Source of the DNA: PALSA-693 sp963780345
GTDB taxonomy: Bacteria; Actinomycetota; Acidimicrobiia; Acidimicrobiales; Palsa-688
Assembly (NCBI GenBank): GCA_963780345.1
Contig: CAWABU010000004.1
Coordinates: 558,001 to 622,000, forward strand
Length of the DNA stretch: 64,000 nt
Direction of reading: 5' to 3'
The notes beneath the pieces are model-generated. The model did no database searches, was not told the origin of the DNA, and was given only the letters and a program-made list of their open reading frames with translations. Of this stretch, positions 27,836 through 35,833 are shown piece by piece. The position numbers and the translations under genes are program-made. Position 1 is the stretch's first letter, and each line of letters starts with the position of its first letter.

Positions 27836-28087
27836 ATGATGGGATCGCAGAAACGCCTGCGGATTGTGGGTCAGGGGCCGGCCGCCCGGATTCGACTCGA
27901 GGGTGACTGGGACGAGCGGCCCCTCGATGGCCTCCGAGAGGCCCGCGGCATCGAGCGCGCTCTGGAGAAGGTGTTACGGGACCAAGTTCGTCGGGCGCGG
28001 GAGGCCGGTTGCTCCTGGACCGAAGTTGGTGACGCGCTCGGCACGAGCAAACAGGCTGCGTGGGAACGGTTCTCCGGGGAGGAGTAG
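27836..28087 (+). CDS. small helix-turn-helix protein
   Basis: Product of 83 residues (ATG 27836 or 27839; GGGAGG at 27825-27830). The C-terminal half, REAGCSWTEVGDALGTSKQA followed by AWERF, is a helix-turn-helix of the type often found alone or next to Clp N-like domains in Actinobacteria. The N-terminal half is a short basic beta segment. Probably a DNA-binding protein; an inverted repeat lies just upstream. Confidence 0.7.
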   Translation: MMGSQKRLRIVGQGPAARIRLEGDWDERPLDGLREARGIERALEKVLRDQVRRAREAGCSWTEVGDALGTSKQAAWERFSGEE

Positions 28088-28223
28088 GCGACCCGGACCC
28101 GCCGCTTCGGCTCTGGCGCCACGGCGCCGTCTCCCCGCCTCCCCGCCGCTCCGACCGGGAACGGCAAGGGCTCGCGAAGGCAATAAGTGGGTGAGGGCCG
28201 AGTCGAGAGGAGGGAAGCGTGGG

Positions 28224-28281
28224 CTAGTGGGCCGGCCAGAAACTCGACGCCGGAAACTCGGCCATCAGACTGCCTGGTCGC
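28224..28281 (+). repeat. left half of the inverted-repeat element
   Basis: Matches the left arm and centre of the 17478 copy almost base for base (CTAGTGGGCCGGCC to GCCTGGTCGC), then diverges into unrelated sequence. The right arm is missing, so this is a truncated copy 190 bases from the complete copy at 28471. Confidence 0.7.
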
Positions 28282-28324
28282 GAGAGGAAGGGTGAGCCGG
28301 TTGGATTGTGGGCGGTAGTCAGAC

Positions 28325-28375
28325 CTTTACTGGCGCGCTCCCCGCTTCAACCGGGCACTGATCGCGCCAGTAAAG
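28325..28375. repeat. 13-bp perfect inverted repeat
   Basis: CTTTACTGGCGCG (28325-28337) and CGCGCCAGTAAAG (28363-28375) flank 25 bases. A degenerate third copy of the right arm (ATTCGCGACAGTAAG) follows at about 28388. It lies between two copies of the 112-bp element; it may be the ends of another small element or a hairpin. Confidence 0.55.
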
Positions 28376-28470
28376 CTCGAAGGGCATGATTCGCGACAGT
28401 AAGGGCCGGCAAGATCTGGTGGCGTCGGGGCTGCGGTCGCGGCGTCGCCTGTCGGGCCGGCCGACGCCGG

Positions 28471-28581
28471 CCAGTGGGCCGGCCAGAAACTCGACGCCGA
28501 AAACTCGCCATCAGAATGCCTGGTCGCGTGACGACAGCTGGCCGCGAGTTTCCGGCGTCGAGTTCGCGGGCGGCCCACTAG
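28471..28581. repeat. complete copy of the inverted-repeat element
   Basis: Begins CCAGTGGGCCGGCC and ends GGCGGCCCACTAG, 111 bp, with the same inverted blocks and centre as the copy at 17478-17590 and only scattered differences. Its right end lies 18 bases from the 3' end of the phosphoesterase gene. Confidence 0.75.
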
Positions 28582-28598
28582 AGGCCGCTTGGTCCCCG

Positions 28599-30326
28599 TC
28601 AGCCCAGGCCGGGCAGGACGTGCGTGCCCTGTCGCTGGACGGCCTGAAGCGAGTGTGGAGAGAGTCCGAGGAGCTTCAGAATCGTCGGAGCGACCTGGGT
28701 CGTCTCCACCGCGGCGGCTGAATGGCGGGCGTGGACGGTGCCAGGCGCATAGACGACGAGCGGAACGTCCCGATCGCCGGGGTTGTCGCCTCCGTGCTCG
28801 GCGATCTTCGTGCCGGTGGTATAGATCGTCCCGACCTGAGCGATCCCGAACACGTCGGGGTGGCGCGGGTCAGAGTACGAGACACCGAAGAACTTGGCGA
28901 CCTGCCGGCCGGCGTAGATCGTCCGCAGCCCCGAGTGGGCCACCATCACGGTGTCGCCGGCGTAGTTGACGGCGGGCGCCGGGTGGTTCCACAGGTACTG
29001 CTTGACGAAATCGGCGGCCTGCTGGGTCTTCACCGAGAGGTAGCTCTGCCACAGGTCGTCGTTGGTGCCGGCGACGATCAGGGTGCTCTGACCGGGGTGG
29101 CTCTGCGCCCACGCGGCGTTGATGTTGGCGACGATGGCGCCGTCATCGATGCGCTGAACCTGGTTGTTGTTGAGCGGCGACTGGCCGTGCTTGGCTGTGA
29201 GGATGATCGCGGTCGACGCCGCGAGGCCGTTGGCCTGGATGGCGTCGGCGATCTGCTGCAACGCCCCGTTGACGAAGTCGAGCGCCGTCTGCAGCAGCGG
29301 GCCTGGCACCTGAACGCCGTCCTGGGTGACGTAGCCACCTGGCAGTGCTGGTCCCTCGGTGTACTTGCCGCTGGTGTCCGGGCCGATCAGGGTGGCGGGC
29401 GAGCTCTTCAGTTTCTCCGCGGTCGAGACGGCCTGGAAGTTCATGCCGAAGATCCCCGGCGTGCCGACCTTCGCTCCGGTGCCGGTGTGGTCGTAGCCGC
29501 CGATCTCGTTGATGATGGCCTGGACCTTGTAGGAGTCGTACTGCTTCGTGGCCGCGTTGTCGTCGGTCCAGGCCCCCCCGTTGGGATAGGGCACGCCGTT
29601 TGGTTCGATGGCGTTCGAGTCGATCTCGGGGGTGAAGAGGTCGTCGATCCCGTTACCCGCCGGACCGTTGAACGACTCGTAGACCGGGTGCTTATCCGAC
29701 CACGCCGTCCTCAGGCCGGCTGCCTTCGCCACGTTGTAGATCGTGTTGACCTGCAGGTAGGAGTGCGGGTAGATGGGCTGGCAGGTCTTCGGGTCGACCG
29801 GGAACGTCGCCGGGTTGAGCAGGGTGGTGGGGTCGCCCGTCATCTGCAGGATCTTGGCGGGGTCGTGGGCCAGGCCGGGGATACCCTGCCCGGCGTCGAG
29901 TGCGTTGACGTTCAGGTCGTCGGGCGAGTCGTAGATGACGTCGCCGCCCAGCGCCGCGCCGGTACAGTTTGTCGTCCCGGCCTCGAGCGTGGCGTGGTTG
30001 TATTCGACGTCGTAGTAGACGCCGGTGGTCTTCGGGTCACCTCCGGTCATCAGCGCGGTGCCGCCCGGGTCGGAGTCCGACGGGTCGGAGGTCATGGCGT
30101 TGGTGTATTGGGCGCCGTGGCCGGCCAGCTTTGCGATTTCCGAGCCAGGATGAGTAGCGGCGTACCACTGCAGGTCGGACTGGTGCATGCCGTCGACCGA
30201 TATCAGCAGCACGTGCTGGATCTGAGAGTGTTCGCCGGCGACGGCGCGGGACGGAGACGCCGCCAACGACGTCCCTGCCGCCAGCGCCGCGGCTGCCGCC
30301 GTGGCGAGCTTCGTTCTTGATTTCAC
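28599..30326 (-). CDS. secreted type I phosphodiesterase/alkaline-phosphatase-fold protein
   Basis: Exported enzyme of 575 residues, start GTG 30326 with GGAGA upstream. A signal peptide (MKSRTKLATAAAAALAAGTS) is followed by the alkaline-phosphatase superfamily pattern: metal site LLISVDGMH, nucleophile region DPGGTALMTGGDPKTTGVYYD, TAKHGQSP and HGGDNPGDRDVPLVVYAPG. Closest in layout to nucleotide pyrophosphatase/phosphodiesterase or phosphoglycerate-mutase-like hydrolases. An 11-bp direct repeat like a PHO box lies at 30419-30440, suggesting phosphate-starvation control. Confidence 0.88.
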   Translation of the reverse strand: MKSRTKLATAAAAALAAGTSLAASPSRAVAGEHSQIQHVLLISVDGMHQSDLQWYAATHPGSEIAKLAGHGAQYTNAMTSDPSDSDPGGTALMTGGDPKTTGVYYDVEYNHATLEAGTTNCTGAALGGDVIYDSPDDLNVNALDAGQGIPGLAHDPAKILQMTGDPTTLLNPATFPVDPKTCQPIYPHSYLQVNTIYNVAKAAGLRTAWSDKHPVYESFNGPAGNGIDDLFTPEIDSNAIEPNGVPYPNGGAWTDDNAATKQYDSYKVQAIINEIGGYDHTGTGAKVGTPGIFGMNFQAVSTAEKLKSSPATLIGPDTSGKYTEGPALPGGYVTQDGVQVPGPLLQTALDFVNGALQQIADAIQANGLAASTAIILTAKHGQSPLNNNQVQRIDDGAIVANINAAWAQSHPGQSTLIVAGTNDDLWQSYLSVKTQQAADFVKQYLWNHPAPAVNYAGDTVMVAHSGLRTIYAGRQVAKFFGVSYSDPRHPDVFGIAQVGTIYTTGTKIAEHGGDNPGDRDVPLVVYAPGTVHARHSAAAVETTQVAPTILKLLGLSPHSLQAVQRQGTHVLPGLG

Positions 30327-30418
30327 GTCCGTGTTCTCCGCTTCGCCGGATTTGAGCCCTGGAAGCGTACGAGCCGCGTCCGAACGGATTCTTACGGTGC
30401 GATGACCGACATCTGTCC

Positions 30419-30440
30419 GAGGGATGAATCCCGGGTGAAC
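30419..30440 (-). promoter_or_regulatory. candidate PHO box (PhoP site)
   Basis: Reading the minus strand, GTTCACCCGGG is followed directly by ATTCATCCCTC: two 11-bp direct repeats close to the actinobacterial PhoP consensus of GTTCA-type units. The site is 93 bases upstream of the phosphoesterase start. Confidence 0.55.
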
Positions 30441-30525
30441 GGTCCGTCGGGCGCCAGCAGCGTTGCCCCAACCGGCAAGCCTGGCTGAAAAATCGAGGAC
30501 TTCTATCCGCCCGGGGTCATGTCGT

Positions 30526-30876
30526 TCAGGCGTCGATGGCGGCCCGGAGGCTGGCGAGCCGCTGCCGGTCTATGGAGTACCAGACCCACTTGCCGCGGCG
30601 GTCGCCGTGGACCAGGCCGGCGTCGCCGAGGATCTTGAGGTGGTGGGAGATGGTCCCTTGGGTCTTGCCGATGGGCTGGATGAAGTCGCAGACGCAGATC
30701 TCCCCGGTGGGTGCGGCAGCCAGCATGGAGAGCAGACGGAGTCGGACCGGATCGCCGAGGGCGTTGAAGCCGCGGGCCAGTTCGGCGGCCTCGGCGTGGT
30801 CGAGGGGCGCCGCCAGCACCGAGGGGCAGCACGAGTCCGTCTCGGCCAGCTCGATCAGATTTTGGGTCCTCGGCAT
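30526..30876 (-). CDS. arsR: arsenic-responsive ArsR repressor
   Basis: Winged-helix ArsR/SmtB repressor of about 116 residues. DNA-binding core: GFNALGDPVRLRLLSMLAAA, then GKTQGTISHHLKILGDAGLV. Probable As(III) ligands are the N-terminal CC pair in ETDSCCPS and the CVC of GEICVCDF, a layout like the Corynebacterium-type ArsR. The start is one of two adjacent ATGs (30876 or 30879). Divergent from arsI; three half-sites with fixed spacing fill the gap. Confidence 0.9.
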   Translation of the reverse strand: MPRTQNLIELAETDSCCPSVLAAPLDHAEAAELARGFNALGDPVRLRLLSMLAAAPTGEICVCDFIQPIGKTQGTISHHLKILGDAGLVHGDRRGKWVWYSIDRQRLASLRAAIDA

Positions 30877-30895
30877 CATTCTCCCATTGACATAT

Positions 30896-30937
30896 GTTGA
30901 TGCATCGATCATGATCAACGCATCGACGAGTGTTGAT
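30896..30937. promoter_or_regulatory. ArsR operator array
   Basis: GTTGAT (30896-30901), ATCAAC (30914-30919) and GTTGAT (30932-30937) alternate in orientation with exactly 12 bases between neighbours, so two overlapping inverted repeats share the middle half-site. Located between divergent arsR and arsI. Confidence 0.65.
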
Positions 30938-30956
30938 CCTATCAGGAGGAAGACAT

Positions 30957-31427
30957 ATGTCTCGGGTGCAACTGGCGCTCAATGTGGCCGATCTTGACGC
31001 GGCCGTGGACTTCTACGGCAAGCTGTTCAAGGCCGAGCCGGCCAAGCGTCGCCCCGGTTACGCCAACTTCGCCATCACCGAGCCGTCCCTCAAGCTGGTG
31101 CTGATCGAGAACCCGGCCGGACGTGGCCACGGCCCGGCCGGGGCGCTCAACCATCTGGGCGTCGAGGTCGAAACGCCCGAGGAGGTGCAGGCTGCCACCG
31201 CCCGACTGGTCGTTGAGGGTCTGGACCCCGAGGTCCAGGAATCGACGACCTGCTGCTACGCCGTGCAGGACAAGGCCTGGGTGGACGACCCCGACGGCGC
31301 CCCCTGGGAGGTCTATACCGTACTGGCCGACGCCTCCGATGACACCGACCTGGGCTGTTCGACCGAGGCCTGCCAGCCCGAACCGGTCACGGTCACCTGG
31401 TCCGGTTCGGGCCGTGCCTGCTGCTAG
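30957..31427 (+). CDS. arsI: ArsI/CadI-type vicinal-oxygen-chelate protein, putative C-As lyase
   Basis: Predicted non-heme iron dioxygenase that cleaves the C-As bond of methylarsenite, giving As(III). ATG 30957 follows AGGAGGAAG. The VOC fold is clear, with the substrate-binding vicinal pair C99-C100 (STTCCYAVQDK) and likely metal ligands Q5, H66 and E118, the Gln/His/Glu set known for the Thermomonospora-type ArsI. An unusual C-terminal extension (about 130-156) adds four cysteines, ending in CC. Divergent from arsR and first gene of a three-gene unit. A cadmium-induced CadI role is the alternative. Confidence 0.85.
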   Translation: MSRVQLALNVADLDAAVDFYGKLFKAEPAKRRPGYANFAITEPSLKLVLIENPAGRGHGPAGALNHLGVEVETPEEVQAATARLVVEGLDPEVQESTTCCYAVQDKAWVDDPDGAPWEVYTVLADASDDTDLGCSTEACQPEPVTVTWSGSGRACC

Positions 31428-31440
31428 GCCGAGGGTTGCG

Positions 31441-32262
31441 TTGACTCATATCGCCGTGTGGCGACGGCTGCTGGCCGAATACGTGGGCTCGGCCCTGTTG
31501 GCGGCGGTGGTGATCGGCTCGGGGATCGCCGCCCAGCAGCTCTCGCCCGACCAGACCGGGCTGCAGCTCTTCGAGAACGCCGCGGCCACCGCCGCCGGCC
31601 TGTTCGCCCTCATCTTGATGCTCGGGCCGGTCTCGGGGGCGCACTTCAACCCGGTGGTGTCGTTCGTGGACGCCGCCTTTGGGGGACTGTCATGGCGCCG
31701 GGCGGCCGCCTATCTGCCCGCCCAGGTGGCCGGCTGCATCAGCGGGGCCATCCTGGCCAACGCCATGTTCGGGCTGGCCGCGGTGAGCATCTCCACCAAG
31801 GACCGGGCCAGCGGCCCGCACTTCCTGTCCGAGATCGTGGCCACGGCCGGCTTGATGCTGGTCATCTTCGCCGTAGCCCGCTCCGGGCGAGCCCACCTGG
31901 CCGCCGGCGCGGTCGGGGCCTACATCGGCGCCGCCTACTGGTTCACCAGTTCGACGAGTTTCGCCAACCCGGCTATCACGGTCGGCCGCATGTTCTCGAA
32001 CAGCTTTGCCGGCATCGCCCCCTCCTCGGTCCCCAACTTCGTCGGGGCCCAGATCATCGGGGGGCTGGTCGCGGTCGGGCTGGCCCGGGTGTTTTACCCG
32101 CACGTCAGTCCGGCCGAGGCGGCCACCGTCGTGATCCCCCACCCCTCAGAGGGCGAGGTCAGCGACCGGCAAACCAACGGCTCGACCGGAACGCCCGATC
32201 CGATCATCTCCGATCCGGCCGGCCGGCCGGGATCGCCGCTACCGCCCATCAGCGAGAGGTAG
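31441..32262 (+). CDS. aquaglyceroporin (MIP family), probable arsenite channel
   Basis: Six-span MIP channel of 273 residues with both pore motifs: NPV in SGAHFNPVVSF and NPA in SFANPAITVGR. The start is probably TTG 31441 (GAGGG at 31431-31435), 13 bases after arsI; GTG 31456 is an alternative. A C-terminal hydrophilic tail of about 50 residues (EAATVVIPHPSEGEVSDRQT) is unusual. Within an ars operon such channels (AqpS type) pass As(OH)3 down its gradient, so it is the likely exit route for arsenite made inside the cell. Confidence 0.88.
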   Translation: MTHIAVWRRLLAEYVGSALLAAVVIGSGIAAQQLSPDQTGLQLFENAAATAAGLFALILMLGPVSGAHFNPVVSFVDAAFGGLSWRRAAAYLPAQVAGCISGAILANAMFGLAAVSISTKDRASGPHFLSEIVATAGLMLVIFAVARSGRAHLAAGAVGAYIGAAYWFTSSTSFANPAITVGRMFSNSFAGIAPSSVPNFVGAQIIGGLVAVGLARVFYPHVSPAEAATVVIPHPSEGEVSDRQTNGSTGTPDPIISDPAGRPGSPLPPISER

Positions 32263-32271
32263 ACCCAGCCC

Positions 32272-33696
32272 ATGCACGTTGTCGCCATCGGCGGATCAGA
32301 CGCCGGCATCTCGGCTGCTCTCAGAGCCAGAGAGCTCGACCCCGCCGTGGACGTGACGGTGGTGATGGCCGACGCCTATCCCAACTTCTCCATCTGCGGC
32401 ATCCCGTACTACATCTCCGGCGAGGTGACCCACTGGCGCAACCTGGCCCACCGCGACTACGCCGATCTCGAGGCGACGGGCATGCGCCTCCGGCTGGACA
32501 CCCTGGTGATCGCCATCGACGTCGCCGACCACCGGGTCTGGCTACGCAACCCCGACGGTCGCCAGGAGGCCCTGGCCTATGACCGCCTGGTGGTCGGCAC
32601 CGGCGCCCTGCCGGTCCGACCGCCGATCACCGGGTTGCACGGACCCGACGCTCTCGGCCCCCCCGACGGGGTGCACTTGTTGCACTCCATGGGCGACACC
32701 TTCGCCCTGCAGCAGACCCTGGAGGAGCGCGCCCCCGCCCGCGTCTTGATCGTTGGGGCCGGTTACGTGGGTCTGGAAATGGCCGACGGTCTGACCCTGC
32801 GCGGCCTGCACGTCAGCCAGGTGGAGATGCTGCCCGAGGTTTTGCCTACCGTCGACCCGGAGCTCGGCGGGCTGGTGCGCGCCGAGCTTGCTGCTCACGG
32901 CGTGGACGTCACTACCTCGACCACCGTCACCCGCATCAGCCGGACCCCTGCCGGCGGCGGCGGGCGCCTCCAGGTGGACGGCACCACCCGTGACGGACAG
33001 GCCTACCAGCGCCGGGTCGATCTGGTTCTGGTTTCTGTCGGAGTCCGCCCCGACACCGACCTGCTGGTCGCGGCCGGCGCTCAGACCGGGGCCCGAGGCG
33101 CCACCGCCGTAGACGAACATATGCGCACCGGCCTCCCCGACATTTACGCGGCCGGGGACTGCGTCGTCACCCACCACCGCCTCCTGGGCGCCACGTATCT
33201 GCCCTTAGGCACCACCGCCCACAAGCAAGGCCGGGTGGCGGGCGAAAACGCGGTGGGCGGCAACGCTCGCTTCACGGGCAGCCTGGGCACCCAGGTGGTC
33301 AAAGTATTCGACGTGGTGGCCGCCCGAACCGGCCTGCGCGAGCACGAAGCAATCACAGCCGGGTACACCCCCGCCACCACTCAAAGCAGCCCCGACGATC
33401 ACAAGGCCTACTACCCCACCGCCCACCCCATCACCATCCGCCTCACCGGCGACATCAGCACCGGTCGCCTGCTCGGCGCCCAAATGGTCGGCCGGCGCGG
33501 CACCGAGATCGCCAAACGAGTCGACATCTACGCCACCGCCATCCACCACGACATGACCGTCAACGCCCTCAACGATCTCGACCTCTCCTACACCCCGCCC
33601 CTGGGATCCCCCTGGGACGCCGTCCAGATGGCCGCTCAAGCCTGGAGCCGAGACCACCAACTCGCCGCCCGGCAACAAACCCCGACCCGCAGCTAG
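32272..33696 (+). CDS. CoA-disulfide-reductase-like FAD-dependent oxidoreductase
   Basis: Flavoprotein of 474 residues. N-terminal FAD-binding AIGGSDAGISAALRA, redox cysteine in NFSICGIPYYISG (the SFxxCGxPYY motif of CoA disulfide reductase/NADH oxidase), NAD-binding VLIVGAGYVGLEMADGL and the FAD-site DIYAAGDC. ATG 32272 lies 9 bases after the aquaporin stop. Similar reductases occur in actinobacterial ars clusters; it may recycle a low-molecular-weight thiol or act on an arsenical. Substrate is inference. Confidence 0.88.
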   Translation: MHVVAIGGSDAGISAALRARELDPAVDVTVVMADAYPNFSICGIPYYISGEVTHWRNLAHRDYADLEATGMRLRLDTLVIAIDVADHRVWLRNPDGRQEALAYDRLVVGTGALPVRPPITGLHGPDALGPPDGVHLLHSMGDTFALQQTLEERAPARVLIVGAGYVGLEMADGLTLRGLHVSQVEMLPEVLPTVDPELGGLVRAELAAHGVDVTTSTTVTRISRTPAGGGGRLQVDGTTRDGQAYQRRVDLVLVSVGVRPDTDLLVAAGAQTGARGATAVDEHMRTGLPDIYAAGDCVVTHHRLLGATYLPLGTTAHKQGRVAGENAVGGNARFTGSLGTQVVKVFDVVAARTGLREHEAITAGYTPATTQSSPDDHKAYYPTAHPITIRLTGDISTGRLLGAQMVGRRGTEIAKRVDIYATAIHHDMTVNALNDLDLSYTPPLGSPWDAVQMAAQAWSRDHQLAARQQTPTRS

Positions 33697-33715
33697 CCCG
33701 TCGGGCGGGGGAACT

Positions 33716-33737
33716 ATTCACCGTACGTTCAGCTGGA
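33716..33737 (+). promoter_or_regulatory. candidate PHO box (weaker)
   Basis: ATTCACCGTAC is followed directly by GTTCAGCTGGA: two 11-bp units sharing TTCA plus a C at the same places, 40 bases upstream of the secreted phosphoesterase ATG. Less good than the site at 30419. Confidence 0.4.
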
Positions 33738-33776
33738 AGTCGCCCGGGCGTCGAACTGGCGGGCTAGCTAAGAATC

Positions 33777-35831
33777 ATGGGAATACGACGCCGCTCACCG
33801 AGACACTGGAAGACCTTGTTCGCCGTCGCCGCGTCTGGCATGGCGCTGTCCGCACTGCTATTGCCCAGCGCCGCTCAGGCGAATCCAACTCAAAGCTCTC
33901 AGGCGACGAAACCCGCCAACGACGGGCTCGGCGTGACACCGGGCAAGATCAAGCACGTGTGGCTGATCATTCTGGAAAACAAGTCGTATGACGCCACCTT
34001 CACCGGCCTCAACAGCAACACCTACCTTTGGCAGACCCTTCCCTCCCAAGGTGCTCTCCTCAAGCAGTACTACGGTACGGGCCACTTCAGCCAGGACAAC
34101 TACACCTCTATGGTCAGCGGTCAGGCCCCCCAAAGCGATGTGCAAGCCGACTGCCCCGACTACTCGGCTATGAACGGCACCATCGATACGTCGGGCAGCC
34201 TGGGCACCAACCCCAACTACGGCCAGATCGATTCGTCAGCTGGTCCCAACGCGGCGGCGGGACAGAACGGCTGCGTGTACCCGAGCAGCGTTTCGACGCT
34301 ATTCAACCAGCTTGACGCCGCCGGGGTCTCGTGGAAGGGGTACGCCCAGGACCTGGGTAACCCCGACGCGTCGTCGACTGGCACACTGTCGAACCCCGGT
34401 ACCGGCCAGTCCCATGACGCCGGCGCCCAGTACTGCGGCGCCCCGTACGCGACCGCCCCGTCGGCGCCGGACACCACGCAGCCCAATCCGGGGTCGGCCA
34501 ATGCCACCGACCAGTACGTGCCCAAGCATTTCCCGTTCCCGTGGTTCGGGTCGCTGCTTTCAAACCCCACGGACTGCAACTCGGCGCACATCGCCAACCT
34601 GTACGACCCGACCAACGGCCTGCTTTCGGACCTCCAGCGCGAGAAGACGACGCCGGCATTCAGCTGGATCTCGCCCAATAACTGCTCCGACGCCCATGAC
34701 GCCGTCTGCCACGGGAACAACCTCTCGGGCGGCTGGGCCAACCCGACCACGGCCAACCCGCCGACCAACTACACGGGTGGCCTCTACGCAGCTGACCTGT
34801 TCCTCGAGCACGTGATTCCCGAGATCGAAGCAAGCAAGGCGTTCAAGGCCGGAGGCCTGATCGACGTCACGTTCGACGAGGCGTTCCCGGCGTTCACCTA
34901 CACCGGCAACAGCTTCGTCAACTCGACGGACACCGAGCCCGACGCCAAGACGTCGGTAGCCAACGACACCGCCGGCGAGACCCTCTTCGGACAGCCGGTG
35001 CACTACGAGCCAACCGGACCCAACACCCCGCTGGCCAAGGACGCCAACGGCTTCGAGCTGTACCCCGGTCCGGGCGACAACGCCTTCATCGACCGGCCCG
35101 CGAGCTGCGTGGCCCAGACGGTCCCGCCCCAGCCGGCCGGCACGTGCCTATTGGGCGGCGGCAGTCACTCGCCCGGTGCCAAGGCTGAAACCGCATCCGC
35201 CGGAACCGGCGTCGACACCATCGCCGACAATGCCATCGTGGCCGATGACGCCGGGCGGTCGGTGACAGGGCCCGGAATCCCGGCCAACGCCTTCGTAGGC
35301 TCGGTCACCGACACGCCGACCACCGCCACCGCCCCGTCGCAGTCCGGAGGTTTCGTCGACACCGGATCGTTCTTGCTGGTGGACAGCTCCGGCGACCCGA
35401 TCATGACGACCGCCCCGGTGGCCAGCGTGACCCTGGGAGCGGAGACGGCCCAGACGGACCCACTCTTCGATGCGACCGACGCCACCAATGGCGGCGGTGA
35501 TACCGGCAGCGTGCTCATCAGCCCATTCATAAAGCCCGGCACCTCCAGCGACGTGATGTACAACCACTACAGCTGGCTTCGGAGCATGGAAGACCTGTTC
35601 GGGGTGTCGAAGTCCGCACCCGGCCTGGACGGCCAAGGCCACCTCGGTTACGCCGCCCAGCCTGGCCTGGCTCCGTTCGGGCGGGACGTTTTCACCGACG
35701 CGTCCGGCCAGCACGGCCCTGGCGGCGGCCGTCAGTGGTCCGAAGCGGCCATGCCCGGAGCCGGCCTCGGGCTCATCGCAGTGCTGGTGGCGCGCCGGCG
35801 CCGGCGAGCCAGCCAAGTACCGTCCGCCTGA
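33777..35831 (+). CDS. secreted phosphoesterase (phospholipase C/acid phosphatase family)
   Basis: Product of 684 residues. Signal peptide (TLFAVAASGMALSALLLPSA, cut near AQA), then the PF04185-type pattern: HVWLIILENKSYDATF, GHFSQDNYTSMVSGQAP, FSWISPNNCSDAHDAVC, IDVTFDEAFPAF and YNHYSWLRSMEDLFGV. A hydrophobic C-terminal segment followed by ARRRRRAS suggests a membrane anchor after export. An insert around 460-540, rich in Thr/Ala/Val, looks like a repeat-containing extracellular module. Probably releases phosphate from organic esters or lipids. Confidence 0.9.
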   Translation: MGIRRRSPRHWKTLFAVAASGMALSALLLPSAAQANPTQSSQATKPANDGLGVTPGKIKHVWLIILENKSYDATFTGLNSNTYLWQTLPSQGALLKQYYGTGHFSQDNYTSMVSGQAPQSDVQADCPDYSAMNGTIDTSGSLGTNPNYGQIDSSAGPNAAAGQNGCVYPSSVSTLFNQLDAAGVSWKGYAQDLGNPDASSTGTLSNPGTGQSHDAGAQYCGAPYATAPSAPDTTQPNPGSANATDQYVPKHFPFPWFGSLLSNPTDCNSAHIANLYDPTNGLLSDLQREKTTPAFSWISPNNCSDAHDAVCHGNNLSGGWANPTTANPPTNYTGGLYAADLFLEHVIPEIEASKAFKAGGLIDVTFDEAFPAFTYTGNSFVNSTDTEPDAKTSVANDTAGETLFGQPVHYEPTGPNTPLAKDANGFELYPGPGDNAFIDRPASCVAQTVPPQPAGTCLLGGGSHSPGAKAETASAGTGVDTIADNAIVADDAGRSVTGPGIPANAFVGSVTDTPTTATAPSQSGGFVDTGSFLLVDSSGDPIMTTAPVASVTLGAETAQTDPLFDATDATNGGGDTGSVLISPFIKPGTSSDVMYNHYSWLRSMEDLFGVSKSAPGLDGQGHLGYAAQPGLAPFGRDVFTDASGQHGPGGGRQWSEAAMPGAGLGLIAVLVARRRRRASQVPSA

Positions 35832-35833
35832 GG

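Noticed and set aside
28722..30320. 532-codon plus-strand frame
   Set aside because: Exactly antisense to the secreted phosphoesterase, Val/Asp/Gly/Arg-rich, no domain.
31458..32582. 374-codon plus-strand frame
   Set aside because: Shadow of the aquaporin and flavoprotein genes; both real frames show strong motifs.
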